49,052 nucleotides of DNA from Christensenella sp. UBA1782 (GTDB lineage: Bacteria > Bacillota > Clostridia > Christensenellales > DTU072): contig DCGI01000099.1 in NCBI GenBank assembly GCA_002315475.1, positions 47,409 through 96,460 of the forward strand, read 5' to 3'. The stretch's first letter is position 1. The number at the start of each line of letters is the position of its first letter. The notes beneath the pieces were generated by a model that worked only from the letters and a program-made list of their open reading frames with translations, did not search any database and was not told the DNA's origin. A program made the position numbers and the translations under genes. Positions 38,339-48,112 of this stretch are shown here, piece by piece.

Positions 38339-40129
38339 ATGATTATTTCGAATGACATAAAATATGTCGGAGTGCAAGACAAAAAGATAGACTTGTTCGA
38401 AGGGCAATACGTCGTGCCAAACGGTATGTCTTATAATTCCTATGTGATTATGGATGCCGAAATCGCCGTACTCGATACCGTCGACAAAAACTTCACACAC
38501 GAATGGTTGGATAACCTTTCCGAAGTGTTAGGGAACCGAAAACCCAAGTATTTGGTCGTTCATCACATGGAACCCGACCATGCTGCGAACATCATGAACT
38601 TCATGAAAAACTATCCCGAAGCCATCCTTGTTTCTTCACAAAAGGCTTTTGCCATGATGAAAAACTTTTTCGGCACCGATTTCGACGGAAGGAACATTAT
38701 CGTCGGAGAGGGTTGTATGTTGCCGCTCGGCACCCACACGTTGCATTTTTATACCGCTCCGATGGTACACTGGCCCGAGGTTCTCGTTTCTTACGAAGAA
38801 ACCGAAAAGGTTTTGTTCTCGGCGGACGGTTTCGGAAAGTTCGGCGTACCCGAAGCGCAGGAAGAATGGGCGGACGAAGCGCGTCGGTATTATATCGGCA
38901 TCGTAGGGAAATACGGCAAACAAGTGCAGGCTTTGTTGCAAAAGGCATCCACGTTGGATATCGAAAAGATCTGTCCTTTGCATGGTCCCGTCCTTACGAA
39001 GAATTTGGGATACTATCTCAATCTTTATAATACCTGGTCGTCCTACACCGCCGAAAGTGCCGGCATCGTCGTGGCGTATACTTCGGTGTACGGGCATACC
39101 AAAAAGGCGGCGGAGCTTCTTATCGACAAACTCAAAAGCAAAGGTTGTCCCAAAGTGGTCGCATACGATCTCGCCCGTTGCGATATGAGTCAGGCGGTTG
39201 CCGATGCTTTCCGCTATGAAAAATTGGTACTGGCGACCACGACCTATAACGCCGAAATTTTCCCGTTTATGAGAACCTTTATCGAGCATCTCACCGAGCG
39301 GAATTTCAAGAACAGAACGGTCGCTTTCTTAGAGAACGGAAGCTGGGCGCCTCAAGCTGCCAAAGTAATGAAATCCCTTTTGGAAGGGTGTCAAAATCTG
39401 ACCTATGTCGAACCGACGGTACAGATCCGTTCCGCCTTGAACGACGAGAGCAAAGAACAGATCGAAAAGCTATCCGACGTGCTTTGTCAGGACTACCGCG
39501 CCATGCAGAACGCCACCGCCAACAAAAGCGATTTTACCGCACTCTTTAAGATCGGCTACGGCTTATACGTCGTCACCAGTAACGACGGCAAGAAGGATAA
39601 CGGTTTGATAGTAAATACCGTCACACAGGTAACCAATACCCCAAATCGGGTAGCCGTAACTATCAATAAACAGAATTATTCTCACCATGTCATTCAACAA
39701 ACGGGCGTCATGAACGTCAACTGTTTATCAATAGAAGCCCCCTTCTCTGTGTTCGAAAGTTTCGGGTTCAGAAGCGGACGGAACGTCGATAAATTTGCCG
39801 ACTGTACCCCCCTCCGCAGTGATAACGGCTTGGTCTTTTTGCCGAAGTATATCAATGCTTTTCTTTCGTTAAAAGTGGAAGCGTACGTCGATTTGGATAC
39901 GCACGGCATGTTTATCTGCTCGGTAACCGAAGCACGCGTCATCAACAATGCGGAGACCATGACCTATACGTACTATCAAACCAACGTGAAGCCAAAGCCG
40001 AAAACCGAAGGCAAAAAAGGATACGTCTGTAAAGTCTGCGGCTATGTTTACGAAGGCGACGAACTTCCCGAAGACTTCGTCTGTCCTCTCTGTAAACACG
40101 GACCCGCCGATTTCGAACCCCTAAAATAA
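38339..40129 (+). CDS. Flavodiiron protein with flavin-reductase-like and rubredoxin domains
   Basis: A 596-residue multidomain FprA-type protein. The metallo-beta-lactamase diiron domain (about 1-250) has H76-x-E78-x-D80-H81; a flavodoxin domain (about 250-395) starts IVVAYTSVYGHTKKAA; a flavin-reductase-like domain (about 415-540) has VVTSNDGKKDNGLIVNTVTQV; a rubredoxin (about 545-596) has CKVCG and CPLCKHG. It reduces O2 to water or NO to N2O in anaerobes. Having its own reductase and rubredoxin may let it draw electrons with fewer partners. The start follows GGAGG; an in-frame extension to 38258 is rejected. Confidence 0.93.
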   Translation: MIISNDIKYVGVQDKKIDLFEGQYVVPNGMSYNSYVIMDAEIAVLDTVDKNFTHEWLDNLSEVLGNRKPKYLVVHHMEPDHAANIMNFMKNYPEAILVSSQKAFAMMKNFFGTDFDGRNIIVGEGCMLPLGTHTLHFYTAPMVHWPEVLVSYEETEKVLFSADGFGKFGVPEAQEEWADEARRYYIGIVGKYGKQVQALLQKASTLDIEKICPLHGPVLTKNLGYYLNLYNTWSSYTAESAGIVVAYTSVYGHTKKAAELLIDKLKSKGCPKVVAYDLARCDMSQAVADAFRYEKLVLATTTYNAEIFPFMRTFIEHLTERNFKNRTVAFLENGSWAPQAAKVMKSLLEGCQNLTYVEPTVQIRSALNDESKEQIEKLSDVLCQDYRAMQNATANKSDFTALFKIGYGLYVVTSNDGKKDNGLIVNTVTQVTNTPNRVAVTINKQNYSHHVIQQTGVMNVNCLSIEAPFSVFESFGFRSGRNVDKFADCTPLRSDNGLVFLPKYINAFLSLKVEAYVDLDTHGMFICSVTEARVINNAETMTYTYYQTNVKPKPKTEGKKGYVCKVCGYVYEGDELPEDFVCPLCKHGPADFEPLK

Positions 40130-40155
40130 TTTCGTTTTTTTTCGTTTATCTAAAA

Positions 40156-40184
40156 AAAGCAAGTCCGTTCGGGCTTGTTTTTTT
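40156..40184 (+). terminator. Terminator after the flavodiiron gene
   Basis: CAAG-CCG pairs with CGG-CTTG (40160-40177), followed by seven T. Confidence 0.75.
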
Positions 40185-40224
40185 ATGCAAAAATCATGAA
40201 AAAAACTGTATAGTTATCAATTTC

Positions 40225-40254
40225 TTGACAAATATATATTATATGTAATATAAT
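40225..40254 (+). promoter_or_regulatory. Promoter of the large surface-protein gene
   Basis: TTGACA (40225-40230), 18 bp and TATAAT (40249-40254), both perfect hexamers, 33 bp ahead of the ATG. It implies strong expression. Confidence 0.8.
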
Positions 40255-40287
40255 GGAAACCGTCATTTTGTATTTTATGGAGACGGC

Positions 40288-43200
40288 ATGAAAAAACATA
40301 AGATTCTATTCGGACTTTTCGTGGTGATTTTGGCAGGAATTTTTGCCATGATTCCGCAGAGTAAAATAACGGCAGAGGCGGCAAGTACCGTCACCGTTCA
40401 TACCAAATACAGCAATGCCATATCCGTTTCCGATAACGACTTCAACGTAAATACCGCTTTTAACAACGCAACGACGATTTACAGTCAAGAGATTGCGCGG
40501 GCGTCCGCCATACTTGCGACGGCTTTTGCTCGGGACAAATCGGCAAACCGAAACGATATGCCGAGCGTTTTACAGTCTTACGGTTTTAACGATTGTACCA
40601 TTTATTCGGCTTCGAGCTATCCGAAAGAAAAGTATGCGGTCAGTTACGTGACGGCTACGCAGGATATTTTGCGAAACGGTCATCCCGCAAAATTGGTTCT
40701 TTTTTGTCTTTCCGATTACACCGCCAACGAAACGAGCGGAACGGCTTCCGTCGACATTATGTGCAAAGAAACGGTGTCGGAAGATTACACCTCCAACAAC
40801 GTACTTACCTATTATTACGAAGGAAAAAGACTATACGACTATCTGGCGCATCTTATCCATACGACGTACGTCGAAAACGAAGATTGCGTTTTTTGGATAA
40901 CCGGTTGGGGCAGAGGGGGAAGCGTCGGGAATTGTCTTGCCAAACGTGTCGTCGATAACTACGGAACCTATCGGGTGGCATCCTACCTTTTCGGCGTCAG
41001 TAATACCGCTCGAGACGCCGTAACCGATAATTCCAGTTGGTATAACAGTATCTTTAACATCAACCTTACCGATGACGTGGCGACCTATCTTCCGCTCAGT
41101 CAATGGGGGTACGGACGTTGGGGGGTGGACGTCAATCTCGGACTGCCGACCGATTCTGCGGCAAGGCAATCCATAAAAAACTATGTGAACAATTATTATG
41201 TTCTTTACACGGCAAACGCCGACCGAACCAAGACGACCTATCTCGATACCGCTTATCCTTTCTTTTCGGACGGTGAATGTAACGGCGTGGCGATACAAAA
41301 CGTATTGAATACGCTATATATGAAATTGGGAAGCTCGTATTTGAACGGGGTAACAAACTATTACACACAGGATCTTTCCTTCCGACAGTATGGTTCCGTT
41401 GCCAAAATGATTGTAAAAAATGCCGATAAAATAAACATGAGCGTTTACGACTTTCTGCATAAGCTGTTGACGTTTATGAATCAAGAAGACTATGCCACGC
41501 AAGACGTTTTGGATTGGTTTCTGTTTATGAAGGCTTCCACCGATGAGTCTTGTGACGGAAACACGTTTATTTCTTTCGTCATGAAGTACGGATTCGGCAT
41601 CGAAAACCTCACTTCGGACTTCGTATCGAAGTTGACGAGCAGTTGGAGTTTCCCGTTGAAAGAATTGTTTGTCAACCACGTTCCCGAGGCGTATCTCGCT
41701 TGGATGGAACTTCCCGGTACGGTGGGTATTTTGAATTATAACGATTTTCCGCAATTCTCGTCTTCCTGTAACGAGTCGAAGACGAGTAACGGGTGTTCCA
41801 TCGTTTCTTACGGAGGTTTATATTCCGACCAAACCTTTGTGGCTACCCTCAATTCCGCTCAAAACGAATATACCTTTGCCTTCTATTACGGTACGGATAC
41901 GAAAGATGCTTGCCGACCGTACGGACGGGTAGCTATGGTCTTTTCGGCTCCTGCCGGCATTACGGCGGGTGCTACGCCGTATTACATAGATAAGTCGGAG
42001 AATTATCGAACGTTGGAATATACCTATGACGAAACGACAAAAATATATACGCTTTATAATATTTTATATTTGAACGATATCAAAGTGCGTTTTAAGACGG
42101 TGGTGGATACGCCCGTAGCTCGCACCGATGCGGTCTATACGGGCGGAAATATCACCAATCTAATAACCAATAAGGACGGGACGATTTATTCGACCTATCC
42201 TACCGTCATCGTCAACGCCGGAAGTTTTACCGTAACCTGTACCCTAAAAAATACCGATACTTACCAATGGGCGGCGGGATACGACTCGGCGGACTTGGAA
42301 GTGCCGATAACCATCGCCAAGAGAGACTTGACCGTCACCGCCAACGATATTACCGTCACCTATAACGGCAAGAGTCAGGGGACGGTAAACACCGCCTACA
42401 CGTTAGACGGATTGACGAGTAAAGATCAAGTCCAATCGGTTTCGATAAGCGGAAGTGCCACCAGTGCGGGTACTTATAAAAACAAGCTTGTTCCGTCCAA
42501 CTTGAAAATAGCCAATACTACGACCGGCAAAGAAATGAATTTCTGCTACAATATCTCCTACCAAAAAGGCACGCTCACCATTCTGCCCGTTTCCGTAGAG
42601 ATCCCTACCGCCGTTACCGGCGTTTGTTATGACGGGGAACCCCATCAAATGGTCGATACGTTAAACGATTCCGTCTACGAAACGGAAAATTATCAAGCGA
42701 TTACGCCAGGTTCTTCGATAGCGGTATGCACTTTGCACGACACCAAAAACTACAAATGGTCGGATGATACGACCGCAGTAAAATATATTTCATGGACTTT
42801 GGAAAAGCGTCCGTTGACGGTGATTGCTCGCGATTTGGAAACCTACGAAACGGGGGAGGAAATCGGCTCGAACCGTTACGATACGGTCGGTTCTTTGGCG
42901 AGCGGGCACGGTTTGGTGTCGGTTTCGATAACGGGAGGTGCCACCGAAGCCGGAGTCTATCCCGAGGCGTTTGTTCCTTTCGATGCGCTCATAAAGGACG
43001 GAAACGGCAAGAACGTGAACGAATATTACGAAATCACCTATCAAAAAGGGAAACTGACCGTTCACGCCGTTACCGAACTGCTTCTCGTGCAGGAAGCGAC
43101 TAAAAAAGAGTACGCCGAAGACGAACGATTCGACAAGACGGGAATGAAGATTTCGGCAAAATACGACGACGAAACGGTATTGGAAATCTTTACGTATACA

Positions 43201-45198
43201 ATCGATAAAACCGTTTTGGCACCCACCGATACCTACGTTACCGTTTCTTTCTTAAACAAAGAGGTACAACAGCCCGTTACCGTTTCGGCACACGTTTTCG
43301 ATACCGTTTCTTATGTTTGGGCGGAGGATTTTTCGACTTGTACGGCTTCGGTACTCTGTACGGCGCACGTTGCTTGCGGGAAGACGGAAACCGTTCCGTC
43401 GGAATTGACCGATTCTCAAGCCGTTTCCTGTTTGGCGGACGGCTACGAGGACTATGAGGCGACCTTTACCCTTGCCGTCTTCGAAAAGCAAACGAAGCAC
43501 GTCGTATCGGAAGCACAGGGACACAAGCCGAGTGACTGGATAGTCGGTAAGGATTCTTCCTGCGACGTGGGCGGTTATCGCTATAAACAATGTACCGTTT
43601 GTTCGGAAGAATTGGAAGAAGAAGTTATACTCGTCAAGCCGCACACCTACGGGAATTGGAAAGAAACCAAAGCGTCCACCTGCGTATTGGACGGCGAAAA
43701 AGAGCAAGTTTGTTCGATATGCAAATACGTCAACAAAGAAACGCTGACGAAGCTCGGACACGATTTTTCGGACGACTATACCATTGACGTCAAAACGCAC
43801 TGCACCCACGTCGGCAGTAAATCCAGACATTGCAGTCGGTGCGATGCGGTCACCGACGTAACCGAAATCCCCAAAACGGAACATTCTTGGACGTCGTATA
43901 TCACCACCAAACAAGCCACTTGCGAAGAGGACGGCGAGCAGATTCGTACCTGTATGCTTTGCATGGCGGAAGACGAACCCAATATTTTACCCGCACTCGA
44001 ACATAACTATTCGTTAGGGTTTACGGTGGACGAATATCCGACCTGTACGGTAAAAGGGAAAAAGTCCCGTCATTGCAATAACAGCGGTTGCACGTCCGTC
44101 GTCGACGTCACCGAAATAGACTATATCAAACACGAGTGGACGGATTGGGAAAAGACCGTTGCCACTTGCGAGGAGGACGGAACGGAAACAAGGTACTGTC
44201 TTGCCTGCGGAACCGAAGACGTCGGAAAAACCACGCCTTCGCTCGGACACTCTTTTTCCTATCGGTATACCGTCGATCAAGAGGCGTCCTGTACCGAAGA
44301 CGGCAGCAAATCCAAACATTGTACCCGGAGCGGTTGTACGGCGACGACCGATACCAAAATCATTCCCGCCGTCGGGCATACCGAAGGCGAATGGGCGACG
44401 ATTACCAAACCCACCTGCGTGCAAAAAGGCTTACTGTGTCGGTATTGCGTCGACTGTGACGAACTATTGGATTCGAAAGAAACACCCATGACCGAGCATC
44501 AAAAGGGGCAAGCCGTCGTGACGGCATCCACCTGCGTAGAAGTCGGGAAAGAGGAATATTTCTGTACCGTATGCCAAACCAAACTCGACGAAAAAGAACT
44601 ATCTCTTGCCGAACACGCGTGGGAAGACGTCGTTACCGTCGAAGCAACCCACCTTTCGGAAGGAACCTGTCAAAAAACTTGTCGCGTATGCGGAAAAACG
44701 CAGGAAGAAAGCAACGAAAAGACGTCGGAACATACCTTTACCGACTGGACGTCGAACGGTGAAAGTACCCATACGGGCGTTTGCGCATGCGGAGAAACGG
44801 AAACGGAAGAACACGCGTTCGGCGGGGACGGCGTTTGCGAACGGTGCGGATACGTTCTAAGGGAAGAACCGCCGGCGGCAGAGGAAACCGCACGAGAAAA
44901 ATTCCTTGCCGAGATGGAAAAGTTCGGAGCCGAAACCCTTTCGGGGAAAGCCGACGAAGCCACCTTTACCCGTTTATGCGAGCTTGCGTTATTGTACAAC
45001 GAAATACCGAGCGAAGAAAAAAGCACGGTATCCGCAGAATTTTCGACGTTGACGGCAGCTTTGGAAAGTTATAACGAGCAAGCGGACGCCGATAACCGAG
45101 AATGGGAAGACACCAACCGCAATTTGTTTTCGGCTTTTGCCGCTTTATCGCTTCCGTTACTTTGCGTAGTATTCCTTTTGAAGAAGAAGTTGTTATAA
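40288..45198 (+). CDS. Large surface protein: lipase-like domain (nucleophile lost), MBG repeats, Cys-rich repeats
   Basis: A 1,636-residue exported protein. A signal peptide covers residues 1-32. About 40-620 is a class-3-lipase-like region, but the nucleophile elbow GHSRGG of relatives reads G-W-G-R-G-G, with Gly208 in place of Ser. Two MBG-type domains follow (start of each: KRDLTVTANDITV at about 677, KRPLTVIARDLET at about 841), then an Ig-like domain (about 928-1005). From about 1018 to 1525 comes a run of cysteine-pair repeats of 35-50 residues (motifs C-x2-C, TCEEDG, EHxW). It ends in a membrane helix and KKKLL, without LPxTG. Probably an adhesin or carbohydrate/peptide-binding surface protein. 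Confidence 0.82.
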   Translation: MKKHKILFGLFVVILAGIFAMIPQSKITAEAASTVTVHTKYSNAISVSDNDFNVNTAFNNATTIYSQEIARASAILATAFARDKSANRNDMPSVLQSYGFNDCTIYSASSYPKEKYAVSYVTATQDILRNGHPAKLVLFCLSDYTANETSGTASVDIMCKETVSEDYTSNNVLTYYYEGKRLYDYLAHLIHTTYVENEDCVFWITGWGRGGSVGNCLAKRVVDNYGTYRVASYLFGVSNTARDAVTDNSSWYNSIFNINLTDDVATYLPLSQWGYGRWGVDVNLGLPTDSAARQSIKNYVNNYYVLYTANADRTKTTYLDTAYPFFSDGECNGVAIQNVLNTLYMKLGSSYLNGVTNYYTQDLSFRQYGSVAKMIVKNADKINMSVYDFLHKLLTFMNQEDYATQDVLDWFLFMKASTDESCDGNTFISFVMKYGFGIENLTSDFVSKLTSSWSFPLKELFVNHVPEAYLAWMELPGTVGILNYNDFPQFSSSCNESKTSNGCSIVSYGGLYSDQTFVATLNSAQNEYTFAFYYGTDTKDACRPYGRVAMVFSAPAGITAGATPYYIDKSENYRTLEYTYDETTKIYTLYNILYLNDIKVRFKTVVDTPVARTDAVYTGGNITNLITNKDGTIYSTYPTVIVNAGSFTVTCTLKNTDTYQWAAGYDSADLEVPITIAKRDLTVTANDITVTYNGKSQGTVNTAYTLDGLTSKDQVQSVSISGSATSAGTYKNKLVPSNLKIANTTTGKEMNFCYNISYQKGTLTILPVSVEIPTAVTGVCYDGEPHQMVDTLNDSVYETENYQAITPGSSIAVCTLHDTKNYKWSDDTTAVKYISWTLEKRPLTVIARDLETYETGEEIGSNRYDTVGSLASGHGLVSVSITGGATEAGVYPEAFVPFDALIKDGNGKNVNEYYEITYQKGKLTVHAVTELLLVQEATKKEYAEDERFDKTGMKISAKYDDETVLEIFTYTIDKTVLAPTDTYVTVSFLNKEVQQPVTVSAHVFDTVSYVWAEDFSTCTASVLCTAHVACGKTETVPSELTDSQAVSCLADGYEDYEATFTLAVFEKQTKHVVSEAQGHKPSDWIVGKDSSCDVGGYRYKQCTVCSEELEEEVILVKPHTYGNWKETKASTCVLDGEKEQVCSICKYVNKETLTKLGHDFSDDYTIDVKTHCTHVGSKSRHCSRCDAVTDVTEIPKTEHSWTSYITTKQATCEEDGEQIRTCMLCMAEDEPNILPALEHNYSLGFTVDEYPTCTVKGKKSRHCNNSGCTSVVDVTEIDYIKHEWTDWEKTVATCEEDGTETRYCLACGTEDVGKTTPSLGHSFSYRYTVDQEASCTEDGSKSKHCTRSGCTATTDTKIIPAVGHTEGEWATITKPTCVQKGLLCRYCVDCDELLDSKETPMTEHQKGQAVVTASTCVEVGKEEYFCTVCQTKLDEKELSLAEHAWEDVVTVEATHLSEGTCQKTCRVCGKTQEESNEKTSEHTFTDWTSNGESTHTGVCACGETETEEHAFGGDGVCERCGYVLREEPPAAEETAREKFLAEMEKFGAETLSGKADEATFTRLCELALLYNEIPSEEKSTVSAEFSTLTAALESYNEQADADNREWEDTNRNLFSAFAALSLPLLCVVFLLKKKLL

Positions 45199-45208
45199 GG
45201 AGATGCCC

Positions 45209-45901
45209 ATGAAAAAGAAGATAATTGCCATTTTTTTAGTGCTTCTTGCGGTTCTGTGTTTTACGGTGGCTTGCGATAAAGGGCAAGAAGGAGAGAATAC
45301 GGAGTCGGAATACGGTTCGCCCGAAACGGAGGGCGGAGGCGAAACGAACGAAGAGGCGGAGAACAAGAAGCTTGTCGCCGCGGCTTTTCAGGCGATAGCC
45401 GTTCCGCTGTATTCGGTCAAGATAACTTCCGAGAAAGACGGGTTACTTCTGTCTTCGTACTATAACGTTTCGGAAAAAGAGGACGGAAGTCGAGAAATCG
45501 AATACGCTTACGAAGAAAAAAGCACGTTTGTCATACAAGATTCTCAGATTACCGTACCGCCTACGTTTATTACGATGAAGAAGGGAAAAGCGACGTTTGC
45601 CGACGATCGGATGCAAACGGAGTCGGGTGATCCCGTACCCGTCGAGTTGGAGGAAATTTCGGCACCTTCTTCCGTCAATACCGACTTTCTTACCGAGATT
45701 ACGGTAGAAGAAACCGTCGTCCTTGCCTCCGTTACCGATTTGGCGGGATTTTTCGGTACCGCTTTTATAGGAACGGACGGCAAAATTTCGGTAGAACGGA
45801 CGGGTACGACCGTTTCCGTTTTGACTTTGCAATACACTTTGTCAAGCGGTGCGAAGATAACGGCGGAATTTCGTCCGAATTATACCTTCCCGATGCAATA
45901 A
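45209..45901 (+). CDS. Lipoprotein of unknown function
   Basis: A 230-residue exported lipoprotein with a signal peptide ending at the lipobox FTVAC (acylated Cys at 22) and an acidic, glycine-rich linker before a beta-rich domain (SVKITSEKDGLLLSSYYNV to YTLSSGAKITAEFRPNY). The second of two nearby ATGs (45209) is chosen since AAGGAG is 6 nt upstream. It follows the large surface-protein gene by 10 bp and is probably co-transcribed, so the two may work together at the cell surface. No family recognised. Confidence 0.75.
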   Translation: MKKKIIAIFLVLLAVLCFTVACDKGQEGENTESEYGSPETEGGGETNEEAENKKLVAAAFQAIAVPLYSVKITSEKDGLLLSSYYNVSEKEDGSREIEYAYEEKSTFVIQDSQITVPPTFITMKKGKATFADDRMQTESGDPVPVELEEISAPSSVNTDFLTEITVEETVVLASVTDLAGFFGTAFIGTDGKISVERTGTTVSVLTLQYTLSSGAKITAEFRPNYTFPMQ

Positions 45902-45964
45902 AAAGGTCATTTTTGTTGACAAGCGGAAAAAGAAAGAGTATTCTTACCAATAGAAACCGAAACG

Positions 45965-46073
45965 TTCCTTTTTACTGACGGAATCAAGCAGAGTTTACTG
46001 CAAAGGAAAAAGGAAAGTCATAAATGCCGACCGTCTGGGCGCACCGATTCGTTGGGATTGGTGTGCCCTTTTT
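45965..46073 (+). promoter_or_regulatory. ZTP (pfl) riboswitch with intrinsic terminator
   Basis: CCTTTTT (45966-45972) pairs with AAAAAGG (46007-46013) to enclose ACTGACGG and a small hairpin GCAG...CTGC. Next comes the pfl-motif hallmark CCGACCGTCTGGGC (46027-46040). The end GGGCGCACC (46037-46045) pairs with GGTGTGCCC (46060-46068) and is followed by TTTTT, giving a terminator that shares bases with the ligand pocket. High ZTP (low 10-formyl-THF) should stop termination and turn on the operon behind it. The downstream genes are the classical targets. Confidence 0.85.
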
Positions 46074-46105
46074 GATTTCGGAAAAAACGTGAAGGAGAAA
46101 GAAAA

Positions 46106-46825
46106 ATGGATATTTATCAAACGAACGACATACAGGAAATCTTACGGGGAAACCCGTACGTCGGGCGAGGCATCGTCGTGGGCAAGTCGGAGGACGGACG
46201 CTACGCCGTTGCGGCATATTTTATTATGGGCAGAAGCGAAAACAGTCGTAACCGTATTTTTGCCATGCGGGACGGCGTTTTATACACCGAACCGTACGAT
46301 GCCCGAAAAGTCGCCGATCCGAGTTTAATCATGTATCCGGCGGTGCGAGAAATCCAAAACGGTTTAATCGTCACCAACGGCGATCAAACGGATACGATTT
46401 ATGCGAAAACGGAGGAAGGTAAAAGCTTTTCGGAAGCCATGCAGACGAGAACATTCGAACCCGACGCCCCCAACTGGACACCGAGAATCAGCGCGTTACT
46501 TTCCTTTGCGAACGGCTCTTTTTCCTATCAAATGAGCATAGTCAAAAGTGGCGACGGAGCGGGGAGCGGATGTAATCGGTTTACCTTTGCGTACGAACCT
46601 CTTGACGGTTTGGGACACTTTCTGCATACCTACGTGACCGACGGAAATCCCCTTCCTACCTTCGTGGGAGAACCCGAACGGGTGCGTATTCCGAACGACA
46701 TCGACGAGTTTTGCCGAAAAATTTGGGACGGCTTGAACGAAGAAAACAAAATCTCGCTGTTCGTCCGCTATACGGATGGGAAGACGGGCGAAAAAACAGA
46801 CAGAATACGCAATAAGAACGAATAA
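46106..46825 (+). CDS. purO: IMP cyclohydrolase, PurO type
   Basis: A 239-residue protein of the archaeal-type IMP cyclohydrolase family (IMP_cyclohyd). Its start GNPYVGRGIVVGKSEDG...AAYFIMGRSENSRNRIF is the family signature. It closes FAICAR to IMP, the last step of purine synthesis, and so replaces the cyclohydrolase half of PurH. GAAGGAG precedes the ATG. It is the first gene after the ZTP riboswitch and lies 11 bp before the formyltransferase gene. Confidence 0.88.
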   Translation: MDIYQTNDIQEILRGNPYVGRGIVVGKSEDGRYAVAAYFIMGRSENSRNRIFAMRDGVLYTEPYDARKVADPSLIMYPAVREIQNGLIVTNGDQTDTIYAKTEEGKSFSEAMQTRTFEPDAPNWTPRISALLSFANGSFSYQMSIVKSGDGAGSGCNRFTFAYEPLDGLGHFLHTYVTDGNPLPTFVGEPERVRIPNDIDEFCRKIWDGLNEENKISLFVRYTDGKTGEKTDRIRNKNE

Positions 46826-46836
46826 CGGAGGCTTTT

Positions 46837-48021
46837 ATGCAAGAATTCGAATTAAAATACGGATGCAATCCCAATCAAAAACCGGCGAGAATCTATCGGA
46901 AAAACGGGGGTGAATTGCCGCTGGAAATTCTGAACGGACGACCGGGTTATATAAACTTTTTGGATGCGTTAAACGGGTGGCAGTTGGTTAAAGAATTAAA
47001 AAAAGCGACGGATATGCCGTCGGCTACCTCGTTTAAGCACGTCAGTCCCACGTCGGCGGCGGTAGGCTTGCCGTTATCGGACGTTTTGAAAAAAGCCTGT
47101 TTTGTCGACGACGTCGAAGGTTTGGACGATTCTCCGACGGCTTGTGCGTTTGCTCGGGCGAGAGGAACGGACAGAATGTGTTCGTTCGGCGATTGGATTT
47201 CCCTATCCGATACTTGCGACGAAGTAACGGCACGTTTGATAGAGAGGGAGGTTTCGGACGGCATCATCGCACCCGACTTTACGCCGAAGGCTTTGGAAAT
47301 ACTGAAAACCAAAAGGAAAGGAAACTATAACATCGTCAAAATCGATTCCGATTACCTTCCCGAAGAAAGGGAAACCAAAGAGGTTTTCGGTATTACCTTC
47401 GAGCAGGGCAGAAATAACTTTGTCATAGATAAGGATCTACTTTCCCGTATTGTGACGCAAAACAAAGATTTGCCCGAAAGTGCAAAAATCGACTTGATGC
47501 TTTCGCTGATTACCTTAAAATACACACAGTCGAATTCCGTTTGCTACGCCTATCAAGGGCAAGCCGTCGGAGTGGGTGCGGGACAACAATCCCGTATTCA
47601 TTGCACCCGTCTTGCGGGCGGTAAAGCCGATACATGGTTTTTGCGACAACACGAAAAGGTATTGTCGTTACCGTTTCGAGAGGATTTAGGCAGACCGGAA
47701 CGGGATAACGTCGTAGACGGCTATATCAATAAAAACGAATCGGACGTCTGCGCGGAAGGGGTTTGGCAACGGTTTTTTACCGTTCGTCCCGAGCCGTTGA
47801 CGGAAAGGGAAATGCGGGAATACCTCGATAAACAGGACGGCGTTTCGTTGGGTTCGGACGCTTTCTTCCCCTTCCCCGACAATATCGACAGGGCAAAAAA
47901 AAGCGGCGTGCGGTACGTTGCCGAGCCGGGCGGCTCCATTCGGGACGACCTCGTGATAGAGCAAGCCGACGCTTACGGCATGGTGATGGCGTTTACGGGT
48001 ATGCGGCTTTTCCACCATTGA
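46837..48021 (+). CDS. AICAR formyltransferase (stand-alone PurH C-terminal type)
   Basis: A 394-residue AICAR transformylase without the N-terminal cyclohydrolase (MGS-like) domain of bifunctional PurH. It starts LKYGCNPNQKPARIY and has SFKHVSPTSAAVG (catalytic Lys-His pair), the LKYTQSNSVCYA motif, GVGAGQQSRIHCTRLA and DAFFPFPDNID. It transfers a formyl group from 10-formyl-THF to AICAR. The gene is placed after the cyclohydrolase it hands its product to, and before the enzyme that makes its formyl donor. Confidence 0.94.
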   Translation: MQEFELKYGCNPNQKPARIYRKNGGELPLEILNGRPGYINFLDALNGWQLVKELKKATDMPSATSFKHVSPTSAAVGLPLSDVLKKACFVDDVEGLDDSPTACAFARARGTDRMCSFGDWISLSDTCDEVTARLIEREVSDGIIAPDFTPKALEILKTKRKGNYNIVKIDSDYLPEERETKEVFGITFEQGRNNFVIDKDLLSRIVTQNKDLPESAKIDLMLSLITLKYTQSNSVCYAYQGQAVGVGAGQQSRIHCTRLAGGKADTWFLRQHEKVLSLPFREDLGRPERDNVVDGYINKNESDVCAEGVWQRFFTVRPEPLTEREMREYLDKQDGVSLGSDAFFPFPDNIDRAKKSGVRYVAEPGGSIRDDLVIEQADAYGMVMAFTGMRLFHH

Positions 48022-48112
48022 TACTCGCTGAAAAAAGAACGGAGTGTCTTGCAAAAACAACAAAAGTATTCTATACTAAACGAGAAACCGAAGTTTCGGT
48101 AGAGGAGAAACC

